Source of the DNA: Anisakis pegreffii
Taxonomy: Eukaryota; Nematoda; Chromadorea; Rhabditida; Anisakidae
NCBI GenBank assembly: GCA_035041965.1
Contig: JAPYMA010003029.1
Location: forward strand, 224,225-288,224
Length of the DNA stretch: 64,000 nucleotides
Direction: 5' to 3'
Part shown: positions 52,301 to 64,000 of the stretch, piece after piece
How the letters are laid out: each line of letters begins with the position of its first letter
Position numbering within the stretch: the first letter of the stretch is position 1
Translations under genes and position numbers: made by a program
The notes under the pieces: generated by a model
The model's input: the letters and a program-made list of their open reading frames with translations, nothing else
Database searches by the model: none
What the model was told of the DNA's origin: nothing

Positions 52301-53228
52301 CTAACTAAAAGTAGTTTCCGTTACTCGAATCTGTTTGTTCCGTCTGCAAATCGAACACTTTTCTAACGCTTTCATCCAAACAATATCCATCCCACGAAAT
52401 CAACATTCAAAGAGATGAATCAAAACACAAACTCCTTATGAAAAGCAAATGAAATTCAGTGAAGAAGCACGAGTAAAAACTTCCACACTCAATACTCAGC
52501 AATCATGACTTTGCACAACACAATGAAATAATACCTTCGCTCTACCATTACAAACACCAAAAATAATCATATTTACAAAACCCCAAAAGTGGCAAAACTG
52601 GAATCAAGACAATACCTCAAATCGATCAAAATGCTAAATGCTCACTATCAGATCAGGAAATCAATACGCCAAATGAAAGTAATCTAGTTTGTTGAACGAA
52701 CTTGATGAGAAACACTATCATCCAATGAAAATGCAACAATATTTTGAGAAGACATAACGTCACATGAAATTGTCATCAAACATTATCAAGGTACACCGAA
52801 CAAATTATACTAAAATGTAAAAACATTGCTACATAAATAAATAAATAAATAACACATAAATAATACAAGACATTAACAGTATTACGAGTTACTCAAGAAG
52901 ATATCACAAGTCAACGCTACCTTATAAACATTTACAAACAAACACAACACCTGCACATACACTTAATACAGAATAACAGAAAGACTACAATAATCAATCT
53001 ACATTATCGTCGACTCTTCTGGACAGAAGAAACTTCGAAATATTCCATCTCCAATTTGAACTCGTTATATTTCATTGAGCCATATTGTCATCAACAGTTT
53101 CTGTGTGAGATGTTCACAAGTTTAGTGTGCCCTCCCTCCATACATACACTCCACTCATTGTGTGACCTTTGAAACTTTTCGCTGAACATATTCCCTATTT
53201 CCTTCCGACTTCAACATCTCCCAAACGG
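49385..53228. other. intergenic between channel gene and glycosyltransferase (convergent 3' ends)
   Basis: The two genes end towards each other. The stretch is AT-rich, with ATA/AAC-type low-complexity runs at 50650-50760 and 51040-51130, and no open frame with a recognisable domain. Confidence 0.6.
49615..49620 (+). terminator. polyadenylation signal AATAAA of the channel gene
   Basis: AATAAA lies 231 nt after the channel stop codon. It is the first canonical hexamer on that strand. Confidence 0.55.
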
Positions 53229-56200
53229 CTAGGATGCTCTCCATTCAGGCGGTGGCGTACCAACATCCACATATAAATGATAATAAAGTGGACGAACATA
53301 CAGCTGAAATGATCAAAATCTCTTTGTTAAATTGCATTTTTCAGCTAAATTTTATGCGTCGTTCGCAATGAACACTGAACAACTGATTTCAACTTGCAGT
53401 GATCCGATGGAAAGTCAAAACTGCAGTAAACAATACAGCAAATAAAAATTAATCGAACAGTTTACCAAATCAAAGATACAACACTATAAAGACTTATGGT
53501 ACATATGGAAAAATACGTGCAATCCATCTGTACATCTAACAACAAACCAGCATTAGCTGCACTTAATAACTGATCAAAGAATATTTTCAATTCATCGCAA
53601 TCATAATCGCTCAATGTTTCGCATATTTTTCATACGAGAAAAAAGGATAGATAAAAATCAAAAAATTCAAACTATACCTTAGCAATCTTCCACGAGGTCA
53701 CATTCAATCCATCTGTTTGCCACCTCGTATCCGCTGAATCCAACAATCTATATCTGCAAACACAACAACCAAAATTTTCATTCTCACAAGTCCAAACTTC
53801 ATTGCAACAAAACATCACACCATCAGCTGAATGATCATTTCAGCGCAATATGTGGAAAACTTTCCCAACTGCTCAGACCCTTTCTCAAATGCGAATCTAG
53901 TTTCGATCATAAATTTTTCTTCACATACATATTTCTTTCCATTCTATCATTTCGACCAATTTCATTTCAATCTCAACATTCGCTTATCACTTCCCTTCAA
54001 ATAACTACAAATCCTTTAGCAAAACCTTAACTCATCAACCAAAATATCGATCACCTCAATGCTACATTACAGACAAATCACTACAAGCACAAAACTCACA
54101 TAAGCCTTGGTGCAGTACGTTTCCTCTTCACATGTTTCAACATTGAAAACCTGCCCGTTTTTGGATCAGGTCTTTCGATCGTCAGATTTCGTGACAGAAT
54201 TCGTTTCCCTAAAAACACACAAAACCAACGAATCTTTCTTCTCATAACGAATTATCTTTGAAATTGCTCTATTTTTAAAACAATTTTCGTTTCGCTTCTT
54301 TGATGGACAACAAAACAATTCAGCTTTATGAAAACTTCACTTTTCATAAACTAAAAACAAATCTCAAAAAAAAAACAACAACAAACAAATGAATGAATAC
54401 TCAAATCGATAACAAACCCATATCATCGTCCTCTCCACCCCATGCCCAATACATATTCGAATAACCATTCACTGATCGATAATCATCCATATTTATCGCC
54501 AACACTCCACCAACTATCTCTTTATACCATAATCTTAATCAACCCTCTCTGCATTACTCTTCTCATTATGACTATCACTACCACCCTTACCACTATCATC
54601 ATTTATTAATTCGTTATCACCAATTCAACTCCTTTCATGATCTCAATCTAACCATCAGCAATCCACTATCTTATCACTACCTTATCAGAATGCATCATAC
54701 ACTGCACATGAATCGATTGAACTCTTCAATGCCAAGGAAGTAAGAATGTGATATTAGTGATATTGGTGATAACAGAGAGGCGCATAAACTCGTAATCAGT
54801 CGAATTGCTGATTAAGTAAATGAATGAATCATTTAATCTCCTATCCCTCTTCACTCACTCACCACAAACATCACCTAGTAACGAAACGATATCGACAATT
54901 AAAACAAATAAAACGATTACCGCAACATAATAGCAACTAAATACAACATACCATAAAATCACACCACCAAAATATCAATCGCTCAAATAAGACAAGCAAA
55001 ACTAAAACAAAAGCAAAACGCATGATTACACAACAGTGAATGGACAAGATCAAAACTCACTGATATCCCAGAGTACTCACAAACGCCCCGATATGTCTAG
55101 GTGTTGTCGGGCATCCGTATGAATTGTGATCATCTTGTGGGAACATGTCCACATCGTGGAATATCACACAATCCACCCCCATCATTTCGGCTAATCGAAA
55201 TGCTGCGTTCATTATACGACCCTTATTGAATAAGTCATTCCCGTACTAAAATTCAACCAACCGCTCATTATATTATTATACAATAACTAATCGCAATCCC
55301 AATCCTAATTATAAACAATATCAACAAATCTTAATCAAACATTCAACAACAATAATAATCATCACGAAATATATTATCAAAATTATCGACAAAATCACTG
55401 AATAACCTTAATCATAATCATTATAATCTTAATCATAATCATCACCAAATACACTATCAACAACAACAATAACATTATCACAAAATCATCACCTAAATCA
55501 ACACTCATTCCGTTAAACAACAACACTCTACAATCCTCAACAATTCACTAATATTCCACCATCCATAACCAATTCTTTCAATTTACAAATTCCAAAATTC
55601 CCACAGAAATAATTTCATCTCATTGTCAAACAAACAACTTTCCTTCGAAACAATAAACGCAAATACTCACTTGTTCTGTGACAATGAATCGAAAGTCAAG
55701 CAATTGTCGTTGCAGTAAAGGAACGAGAAAGTCGATGAGACGTGTCAAATGCGTTTGACGATCACGAAATGGAATTATTATCGCCACCTAAACTTTTTTT
55801 TTCAACTATTCACATAATCCTTATCGCATCAAAAAACGAATCGATAATATCATAAACATTCTTCAAAGTTTAATGTAAATATTCATCAAGTTCAAATGAA
55901 ACTAACTATAATGAATATACGAATCTGAATAAATCAAATATTCCCTTCACCAAATTTTTCACCAATCTCGACTATAACAACGAACAAACCCCGTTCGATA
56001 CAAATTCCCTCAAATTAAACACAAGAAAAAAAGTTTCCAAAGGCTCACCTTATACCTTGCCAAACAACCCTCAGGTTTCCAACTTCCTCCAGCACCAAGA
56101 GACGGATAGTGATTCTTCACTTCAGCCTCTTTCAAGTTCGTTATCAACAGCGTTGCTTGAGGTAACTTCCCGACTAAACATAAACGAATTGAACAGCAAA

Positions 56201-57798
56201 ATAAACACATCTCATTTAAATTTTTTTTAAAGTTTCCAAAATCCTCCCGATGAGATGACCGCACAGGATGGGATATGAGCTGCTGCTCAACCATAAGGAG
56301 TTCAACTCGTTGACACTGATGTCCAGGCCTCATGCCCTCTACTTCCTCTTTCATCTGTAGGCAAGAACATTAAACTAGTTTCAACTGTGAGATAGATGCC
56401 ACACTTAATCGCTGTATTTTGCGAAGACGAATCCTCAAGAAATAAAATAAAACTCACTCAAATTCGGATTTTCATCTATGTCCGCACAAATTGTTGTGTT
56501 CATTTTTGATGCCTGCTTTCTTCGCCTCGACTCCAGTCTATCTGCTTTGTTCAGCTCAGAAACTAATGCATTTTCACCAACTTGTCTTGCCATAACACTC
56601 GACTTTTCAGTACCATTCAGTTCTTCTACGGCAGACCTATCCAAATCAGGTGACCTAAAATTCAAAATACTAAAATTCAGTGTTGTCCTAAAGCATCACA
56701 GACAGACCAAGAAGATTTCGAGTGTAATTCAGTGAGCAGAAAAAATTTTTTTACATGAACACCCAAACGCTTCGCAACCAAGTAAATGCCGTAGATAAGC
56801 TACTGGCATTCGCATACCTATATGACGACTCATAGAGCACCATCAACAGCAATAGTTCTGACAACAAAAGTGTAAAAATTACCATACTGTCAGAAAATTT
56901 GATAATAATAATGATAATAATCAATTTTGATAATGTTATGAATGAAAATAGCGACAAAAATATGCAACTTCCCGCTACTTCAAAATCATAGAACACAATC
57001 AAATTATTCAAATTCCTCACGATAACTTACTGCAAATATCAAAGGAAAACATCACGAATCAAAGCAATAATCAAACAAACGCGATAACCTATCGATAAAT
57101 ACCGAATGTAAACTAAACAAACTAATCAAAAAAATGAAACAAATTCACATTCCTTACAAAAATGTACTTCATAGAATTTCAAACGATATTATCAAAGAAC
57201 CACTCACTTGAGGCGTTGTTTCTCGGCATCTTGATGTGATGACTGATGTAACTGCTTGAGAACTTCCTCGTTGATTTGTGAACGATCATTATTGCCGATA
57301 GCATTTGGTTTATTATCATTCTTATTAACAATATTATTATTGATATCATCATTATTATCATTATTATTATTATCATTATTATTGTTGATGCCATTATTAT
57401 TAATATTATTAGCATTAATATGATTCAACTGCTGTTGATTCTGTTGTTTCTGCTCTACACTCAATATATCACGTACCTGAGTTGTTTTCAGACTGAAAAA
57501 TCATAATTTCATTTAAATACCTCGTTCTCATTGCACCAGTTATTCGGGCTTATTTCACTCATTCTCCTAAAAAATTCTGATAGATTCTTGATTGATAGAA
57601 CTGCTGTGAAACCACAACATTTCTGTCACTTACCAAGTTCGAATCATGAATTATCAACACACAACATTATAAAATCCAAACAGTAACTACTCACCTTGAA
57701 GGCATAAGTGTTTTACCGATCACCATATACAATAGAACTGCACATGCAAGAAATGCGATAAAACGTCGTATTGGGAAACGAATGAACATCGAAGCCAT
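53229..57798 (-). CDS. bre-4: beta-1,4-N-acetylgalactosaminyl/galactosyltransferase (BRE-4-like, GT7)
   Basis: Golgi type II membrane glycosyltransferase that extends GlcNAc on glycoconjugates. Ten exons: 57695-57798, 57208-57492, 56458-56654, 56049-56173, 55671-55787, 55061-55245, 54418-54533, 54100-54208, 53678-53753 and 53229-53303. They give 462 residues. A single anchor lies at about residues 13-29. The long stem has an Asn/Asp-rich run at 58-103. The catalytic domain opens with YKVAIIIPFRDR. The metal-binding DVD is 307-309 in FHDVDMFP, WAWGGEDDDM is 367-376, and the manganese ligands M399 and H402 lie in FSMLKH. Residue 344, before VGGV, is Ile. At this position Tyr favours UDP-Gal while Ile or Leu in invertebrate homologues favours UDP-GalNAc, so I infer a GalNAc transferase like C. 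elegans BRE-4. The exon 7 acceptor (GATTAAG) was chosen by phase and family fit. Confidence 0.92.
54731..54829 (+). mobile_element. retroposon-like dispersed element, strongly 5'-truncated copy
   Basis: Only the last ~100 bases remain, from GCCAAGGAAGTAAGAATGTG to GCTGATTAAGTAAATGAATG. Lies in intron 6 of the glycosyltransferase gene, opposite in strand. Confidence 0.7.
57290..57430 (-). repeat. coding microsatellite (AAT/GAT) in glycosyltransferase exon 2
   Basis: Run of AAT, GAT, AAC and ATT codons in frame, translated as Asn, Asp and Ile (for example INNNNDNNNNDNNDDINNN). It is made of the same triplets as the satellite at the left end of the window but stays in one reading frame without stops. 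Confidence 0.85.
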
Positions 57799-58190
57799 CG
57801 TGATGGAATTCGCATCAAATCAATTATGGTGTCTGTCCTTTTGGAAGCAATAAACTCAACGTTGACTGCACTCGATCTCGATAACAGTTGTCGACTGATT
57901 CAATACAACAAACACGTAAAGGAATACACAAATCAAAGTGCTTGCTTTTAATACTGACGACGTGGAGATGATATTGTATACTATCGTACAGTTTCCTTCA
58001 ATTTATCCAATTGTTGCATTCCACTGCAGTGCCCATCAACTGAACAAATCAATGAATATATCACTGTGAAATCACAAAAACCTCAGACTTTTTTACAGAA
58101 AAAATTTTATCAGCATAATACAGAGCAGCATATCAGAAAACATCACTGCCAATTATTTCAATGCTACAATCGAGAATCGGAAAAATAAAT

Positions 58191-58405
58191 GGGCATATGG
58201 GAGAGTAGCCCAAAACCTCTGTACTTGTCAAATCAATAATTCAAGTTCGGTTTTCATGAAGACAGATGATTCCAAACGCTATTATTGTTAGCTTTGCGGA
58301 AAGAAGAATGCCAAGGAAGGAAGAATGTGATATTAGTGATATTGGTAATTACAGAGAGGTATAAACTCCTAATGAGTTTGATTTGCTGATTAAATAAAAT
58401 AAATC
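58191..58405 (+). mobile_element. retroposon-like dispersed element, near full-length copy
   Basis: GGGAGAGTAGCCCAAAACCT through ATGATTCCAAACGCTATTAT to TTTGCTGATTAAATAAAATA. It lies upstream of the glycosyltransferase start and matches the 3431 and 6175 copies over its whole length. Confidence 0.78.
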
Positions 58406-61276
58406 GGAAAACCATGGGCAGTAGTGATTACAGAAACAACCCAAACCATCAATGAAATTAATGAAACGAACTCAGGTCGCACAAATGGACCGTACACGAA
58501 AAATGCAATTGCAAATGAAAATGTGAATATTTTAAACGGAAAGGATAGCAGCAAAAGTTATCGATATGCCGCTTATTGACAATAACCTTGACGTAACTGA
58601 TTCAAATAATACATACATAAAATAAAATCATATTCAAAATGAGACGAGATTTTTATTGCTTCTGTATAATCATCAGCACCATCCGTCCGTCATCACATTC
58701 ATGCATTCATTCGATTATTACCAAGAGGATTGAATCATATTCGCCGCAGATCAATCGCATTAATATTTATTCATTCAAAAACTACTTATTCAAATTTGGA
58801 GCAGCAACTGAATTACATATTTGCATTCAATTAACATATGCGAAATAAAATTTGCGGACTTTTCAAACGAACAAAACAACAACAACAGTAAAGTTGGCTG
58901 TGTTGAAAGAACGATGAATGATAAATTTGAGGTGGTGAGAGGGTGGACGATGATTCAACAACAACTACTACAACAATACCAACTATTCATTTTTCACAAA
59001 ACACACAAAATTTCCACATCTCAACAACAACAACAACAACGTTTTTTTTGTTTATGAAATGAATGAAATGGTATGTCTACGAAGAATGTGACATTTCAAT
59101 ATTTCAATGAAAATAAACGAAATAGCACTGCGGCTGCTGCTGCTGTGTTAACAGTGCATTCAACAACACACAAGTTTGAGGCTGAATTAGAATTGTGAAA
59201 CAATTTTAAAACTTTAACTTCAATAGAGACCAACCAGCTGCGTTGTTGTAAAACATTTAATTTAATTTTGTGCATTGCATTCATATTATTTGCAAAAGTG
59301 TAAAATCGCACAACACAATCTATAGGGTAGACAGTTCGCCACATGTAACCAATATGTGACAGCTGGATGGTAACATTAGAAAATGAACGGAAGTACTCGA
59401 ATTTCCTTTTGATAAAAACGGCAATTTCCTTACCTCATAAAGATTTGCCAGTAAATTGATCCACTGCCTAAGCGAACATCCAAACAAACCAAGCACAGGA
59501 TTGAAATGTAGGATGAAGCATTATTCGAAGAAATCTATGGCATATGTTAAGCAAAATATTATTGAAATCTGGAAATATTGTTGTAGTTTCGAGTTTCATT
59601 TCTAGTTGCTGGGAATTAAACATCAATGGGCCATCATTAATCTAATTGTAAGAATGATTATCCGTTAACAATCCATAGTTTAGCGATATTTCACAATTCA
59701 GCGTTGAAAAATGGGCGAGCAAGATGCTAGAGTGTGTGAATAACCAATAATTTAAGCCTACTCATGAAAAATATCCTGGATTTTACAAAAATACCCTTTG
59801 AACAGGCTGCAACCTGAACGTTAAAATAAAATTTACAGTTGAAGAGAATCCTTACAACAACGTATTGAGTGGTTCAGATTACGTTAATCAACACTAAATT
59901 GGGACTGCTTAACAAACAGAACCTCTAGATTCAGAATATTATAAAATTTACAAACCTGAGAAGACGATAGCCTTGAATGTGAAGGTGGCACCCGAAATAT
60001 TATTAATAAAATGCCTATATCTCCTCAACAAGGCCGAATTGCTCAGTAAAACTCTTAATATTCTGAATCTAGAGGTTATGCTGGATCGAATGGCGAAATG
60101 AAATTCGCATGTTTCCGGGCAAACCTGAGAAGACGGTTAGCTCGAAAATCACAAACCGCCTATTGCTAATATGAACGTACTGATTGCTCTATAGTGATCA
60201 ATTTGTATGAATGAGCGCGACTGCGCTATCGAAATGAGATACACCTAAGTAAATAGCTATAGCTCATCAGGAAAACAAAATCGCTCGACAAAACATATGT
60301 TTCTCTGAATGAGGAGATCCAGCTGGATCGACTGATGCAAAAAAATTCATATGTTACTGGGCAAACTTGAGAAGACGGTAGCCTTGAAGGTGGCACCGAC
60401 ATTGGCTTGAGATAGTATATGAACGTTGCACATATGAGGTGTGATTCCGGCAATGTGGAAATTTTGTTGAGGGAATCGAAGGTATAGGTTATGAAGCGCG
60501 TCAAAAGGTCTAACAGGCTCCGTTCACAGTTTGAAAATCTTTTGCAGAGGTCGCCTCGCCGAAGTGAGAATATTGAGGAAATTTAGTGACAGTTGCACAT
60601 ATGAAGCAGGATCAATGGTTGTAAGACATTTGTATGCGTCGACCCGAAATCAATTCCAGATCTCTTGCAAGTCATTTCATGTGTATTTGGCAAGCATTTG
60701 ATCAGTGGGAACTTATCATGAAGAGATGTGATTTTGTGAGGAATTATTTCAGATACACTTGAATGTTAATCCATTCGTATCTAAAATAGCTGTGAAAAGG
60801 TGATTCTGCTGATTATGGATATTATTGTGAATATCAGTCATTTGCCATCTGAAAATGTGCCTGAAATAGCTCTGGAAAGGTCCACATATCACATGACGGA
60901 GAAACTGGCCTTTACACAAAACGAATCAATTTTCCAGGCATTTAACACGAAAAAAGTGGTACTTAGAGAGGTTTTCTGCATTTGAACGCATTCAGTGTCT
61001 CATTCTGGTTTCATTGATACCAAATTTGTGAAATATTCGGAAAATGAGTTCATCGGCCAAAAATCCTGATACAACGATTTTTGCGGTTTTTGGGGTCTCG
61101 AAACACGGGTTTCCGTTGGTCGATTGGAATAATTTTTGCAATAACTTTACTCAAATGGTGATGATCATCTCAAAGCCGTTTAGATCGTCTCGAAATATCA
61201 ATCCGGAGCTGAGATATGATATCTTGAAAATCCTGATCGTGAGATCATAACGGGTATGCAGAAGAGACCTTGCATA

Positions 61277-61331
61277 GTTCTCTTTTGCATTGAAGAGAAC
61301 TTCCGCAGTTCTCTTCAATGCAAAAGAGAGC
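61277..61331. repeat. 24-bp stem, 7-base loop hairpin
   Basis: GTTCTCTTTTGCATTGAAGA and the following GAAC pair with GTTCTCTTCAATGCAAAAGA and the following GAGC, with one mismatch. A related half-stem, GTTCTCTTCAATGTAGAAG, follows at about 61373. Confidence 0.85.
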
Positions 61332-61442
61332 TAGCATATAGTTCTCTCTAGCATTGAGGAGAACTGGCGCAGTTCTCTTCAATGTAGAAGAAATATAGAA
61401 GAAAATTGTTTCACACAATTGCTCAATGCACTGAAGGTCGCA

Positions 61443-61497
61443 GGTTCAATTCCTTACTGCGTCAAAAATTAATTTTTGACGCAGTAGGGAATTGACC
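61443..61497. repeat. near-perfect 55-bp palindrome containing a tRNA-like B box
   Basis: GGTTCAATTCCTTACTGCGT is mirrored by ACGCAGTAGGGAATTGACC around a centre AAAATTAATTTT. The left arm contains GGTTCAATTCC, a near-consensus B box. No full tRNA cloverleaf is visible. Confidence 0.8.
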
Positions 61498-61899
61498 AAA
61501 AATTAATTTCAGGTGTTCTTCGTGTTTTCGGCTATTCGCTTGTTAGCCACTGGTAATTGGTTAGTGGTTAATGAGCGAATAGTCAAACAAACGAGGAACC
61601 GGTGCCTCTTCCCATAAACGAAATGTCTTATTTCGTCGAAAGTTTCCATGTAATAGAACAAATGATTTTATTATCCATCTTTATTCATTATAAATCTTTC
61701 ATAATCAATGTCATTTAATATTACTTTATTACTTTGATAATGTAGTCAAAACATCCTTTTAATTATATAATAGCAATGCCGTTTCCACAGAGAAAAACTG
61801 TTCCTTTCTGACGAATCGTTTATTCATTTGGTTAAACGTTTTCTTAGCATGGCTCTTGACGTTGAACAGTTACTCCTTGATCGAAGGATAAAATCAGAT

Positions 61900-61995
61900 T
61901 TATGCAACCATATCTATGCTACCATATCTGTGCTCTTTATGCAACCATATCTATGCTACCATATCTGTGCTCTTTATGCAACCATATCTATGCAA
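61900..61995. repeat. 37-bp tandem repeat, about 2.5 copies
   Basis: ATGCAACCATATCTATGCTA followed by CCATATCTGTGCTCTTT repeats in direct succession. Confidence 0.9.
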
Positions 61996-64000
61996 CCTAT
62001 TTATGCTCTTCTCCACATTCCTAATCGTTACTTCAAGACTATAAATGTGGAGAGGGGCACATATAGTTGAACGTTAGGAACGTAAGCTTCAGTTTTCAGC
62101 ACCCTCCTGGTGGAAATTCGTTCATTGCTCAGACCTGAACCAATATTCTACCAGTTCCATCTACTGCTCAGTACCATTCTGTGAGCAGACCTTAACTTAA
62201 TTCACCCCTGTACAGGCTTAGAAATTTTATTTATTTGAAAGTTTCACTGTGGACACAATGCAACGTTGCAATATTATTTATTGTTCGTCTCACGTAATAA
62301 ATTTATGAATACGTAAATGGTTGCAATTTTTACGTTCCATCAATTACATTCTATGAACCACACAAAATGAAACTACAATCAAATTCTTTACAGTTACGAT
62401 TACAGATTCTTTAAATTCTTTACAACACGAAACAAATATCCATTTAAGTTCATAATTACAATTACGATTCCATTCCATGGAACGTACTAAACGAAACATT
62501 TCGATAATATCACAATAAACACAAACAAATATCATAAAGAGCACAACAAAACTTCATCAATAATATACATGATAACAATTTTGTTCTGATTTATTCATTT
62601 GCGGAGTACAGAGCTGAACCGTAAGCTATCGCAGATTTCATGTAACAGTTTGGAGCAATTAAGAACAATATTTCACACAAAAATTCCTTAATGTTGGATT
62701 TGTAAAGGGCATTGAAGGATGAAACATGATTGTTCATGTTTATTAATTGCAAATCTTTCATAATACACATTCACATCATTACTGTTTACAACATTACTTT
62801 TATAATGCATTTTAACATTCTTTCAAATGCACAATAACCATCACGAATTAATCCAAATTGAATATACACAATTTAAATCCACAGCAACAAAAAATACCAA
62901 TGAGCATTGCCTAAAACATGGTAATATTATGTGAAATCTGTAAACAAAAGCAAATATCACAGAGAATATAACAAAAAGTAATGGAACATGATGATACTTC
63001 ATTATTAAAGTTGAAACAAGCACAATTTCATTCAATTGAAAGGAAGAAATAAAGAAAGATTAATTTACATTAACTGAAAGATCAGACGATGAGATTAATT
63101 GAATTGAAAAGATCTGACAATGAGATTAATGCATTCATTGAAAGAAGAATTGAACCGAAAGATCAAGTCGATTCAATTAAAGACTTAAATAAAGTGAAAG
63201 AAAGACCTGAAACGTCCCGAGTCAACCGGACAAACCGGATGATTGCAAATCTTGGCCTCACATCCCGGATATCATAATTATAATTGTACAGATATAGAGA
63301 TATTGCGAAGAACAAGATGAACGCGAATATTTAATTTCGCGGTATTTTCATTCGTTGCGAGACGTTAGCGCACTTTCGAATTGGGTGCAAAATTTTGACA
63401 GTTTTTTGCTTATAATTCTGCCGAGAATCCACCAAATCGGCATCGCTATTATCAGAAACATTCAGAAATGGGTCATAAACCCAACCTGAAATCGAAATCC
63501 AAAATCATTCAGTGCTGATCGATTTTGAGCGCAAATTCGATAATGGGATCGTATCGTTAAAATATTTTGCCGACCCCTCACTTTTCGTACCTTTCATTCA
63601 GTGAATCCGTGTGCCGGCCCGTTATTGACATTGAGCCGAGACGCGTCAATGCAAGATGTCTTTCGCGAGCGTCTAGCTGTATTTTAATTATATTATCTTA
63701 ATCAATTTGCGATAATTATGATGAATATATAAGTTAGTTTTGTATATGTCACGGTAATTATTATTCTGCACCTTCCATTTGTTATGCTGCTTCAATTTAT
63801 TGCGGATTAACGCCGTTTGAACCGATTTAGAGACTTTCAAATTGTTTTGTAAGGAATTGCTTCAACTGTAAATGTTATTTGAACGTTCGGTTTGTAGATT
63901 GTCTAATCGATATTTTTGTAAAATACGAGATATTTTTTATCCGTAGGCTTAGATTACTTGCCATTGATTCTCTCTATCACCTAGTTTGTAACGCTGAATT

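Larger units (their letters stand above)
57799..64000. other. gene-poor right end; repeats and hairpins only
   Basis: No open frame here shows a recognisable domain or a plausible exon chain. It contains a full copy of the dispersed element (58191-58405) and a CAA run at 59024-59041. Diverged repeats of GGGCAAACCTGAGAAGACGG lie at about 59955, 60120 and 60360, with the inverted partner AATATTCTGAATCTAGAGGT. Hairpins lie at 61277-61331 and 61443-61497, and a 37-bp tandem repeat at 61900-61995. Two diverged copies of a TAAATCTTTCATAAT-bearing segment are at about 61690 and 62750. Confidence 0.55.

Noticed and set aside
61044..61250. 68-codon open frame near the right end
   Set aside because: No recognised domain, no flanking exons in phase, and followed directly by hairpin repeats.

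Overview
The window is animal nuclear DNA, most likely from a nematode. It is AT-rich, its genes are broken into many short exons with GT-AG introns, and every protein I could rebuild is an animal-type protein. The nematode call rests on a Cys-loop channel of nematode-like character, a BRE-4-type beta-1,4-GalNAc transferase, and AG splice acceptors 1-24 nt upstream of several start codons, as expected if messages receive a trans-spliced leader. The species cannot be read from the sequence.

Region by region: 1-3400 is a GAT/AAT satellite with a 100-N assembly gap. 3431-6378 holds copies of a dispersed retroposon-like element, one of which has expanded into a 256-bp tandem array that carries a 423-bp foldback insertion. 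6513-12104 (minus) is the 5' part of an ERMP1/FXNA-type M28 peptidase gene; its 3' part must lie to the left of the repeats. 15942-17370 (minus) is a small coiled-coil protein gene. 20213-26004 (minus) is a complete SRP72 gene in 12 exons. 27808-29414 (minus) is a complete typical 2-Cys peroxiredoxin. 34097-36751 (minus) is a complete ALG2 mannosyltransferase. 43775-49384 (plus) is a Cys-loop ligand-gated channel gene that lacks only its first exon and has lost both signature cysteines. 53229-57798 (minus) is a complete beta-1,4-GalNAc/Gal transferase. 57799-64000 shows no gene I can support, only repeats and hairpins.

The genes do not form a pathway cluster. Four of them (ERMP1, SRP72, ALG2, the beta-1,4-glycosyltransferase) act in or on the secretory pathway: protein targeting, lipid-linked oligosaccharide assembly, ER proteolysis and Golgi glycan extension. 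That may be chance. Six of seven genes are on the minus strand. Exon boundaries were set by joining open segments at GT/AG sites so that reading phase and family alignment agree; all internal phases are consistent.

The points most worth a second look are the cysteine-less Cys-loop receptor with an atypical pore helix, the satellite array born from a retroposon with a datable foldback insertion, and an Asn/Asp-rich coding microsatellite in the glycosyltransferase stem made of the same triplets as the satellite.
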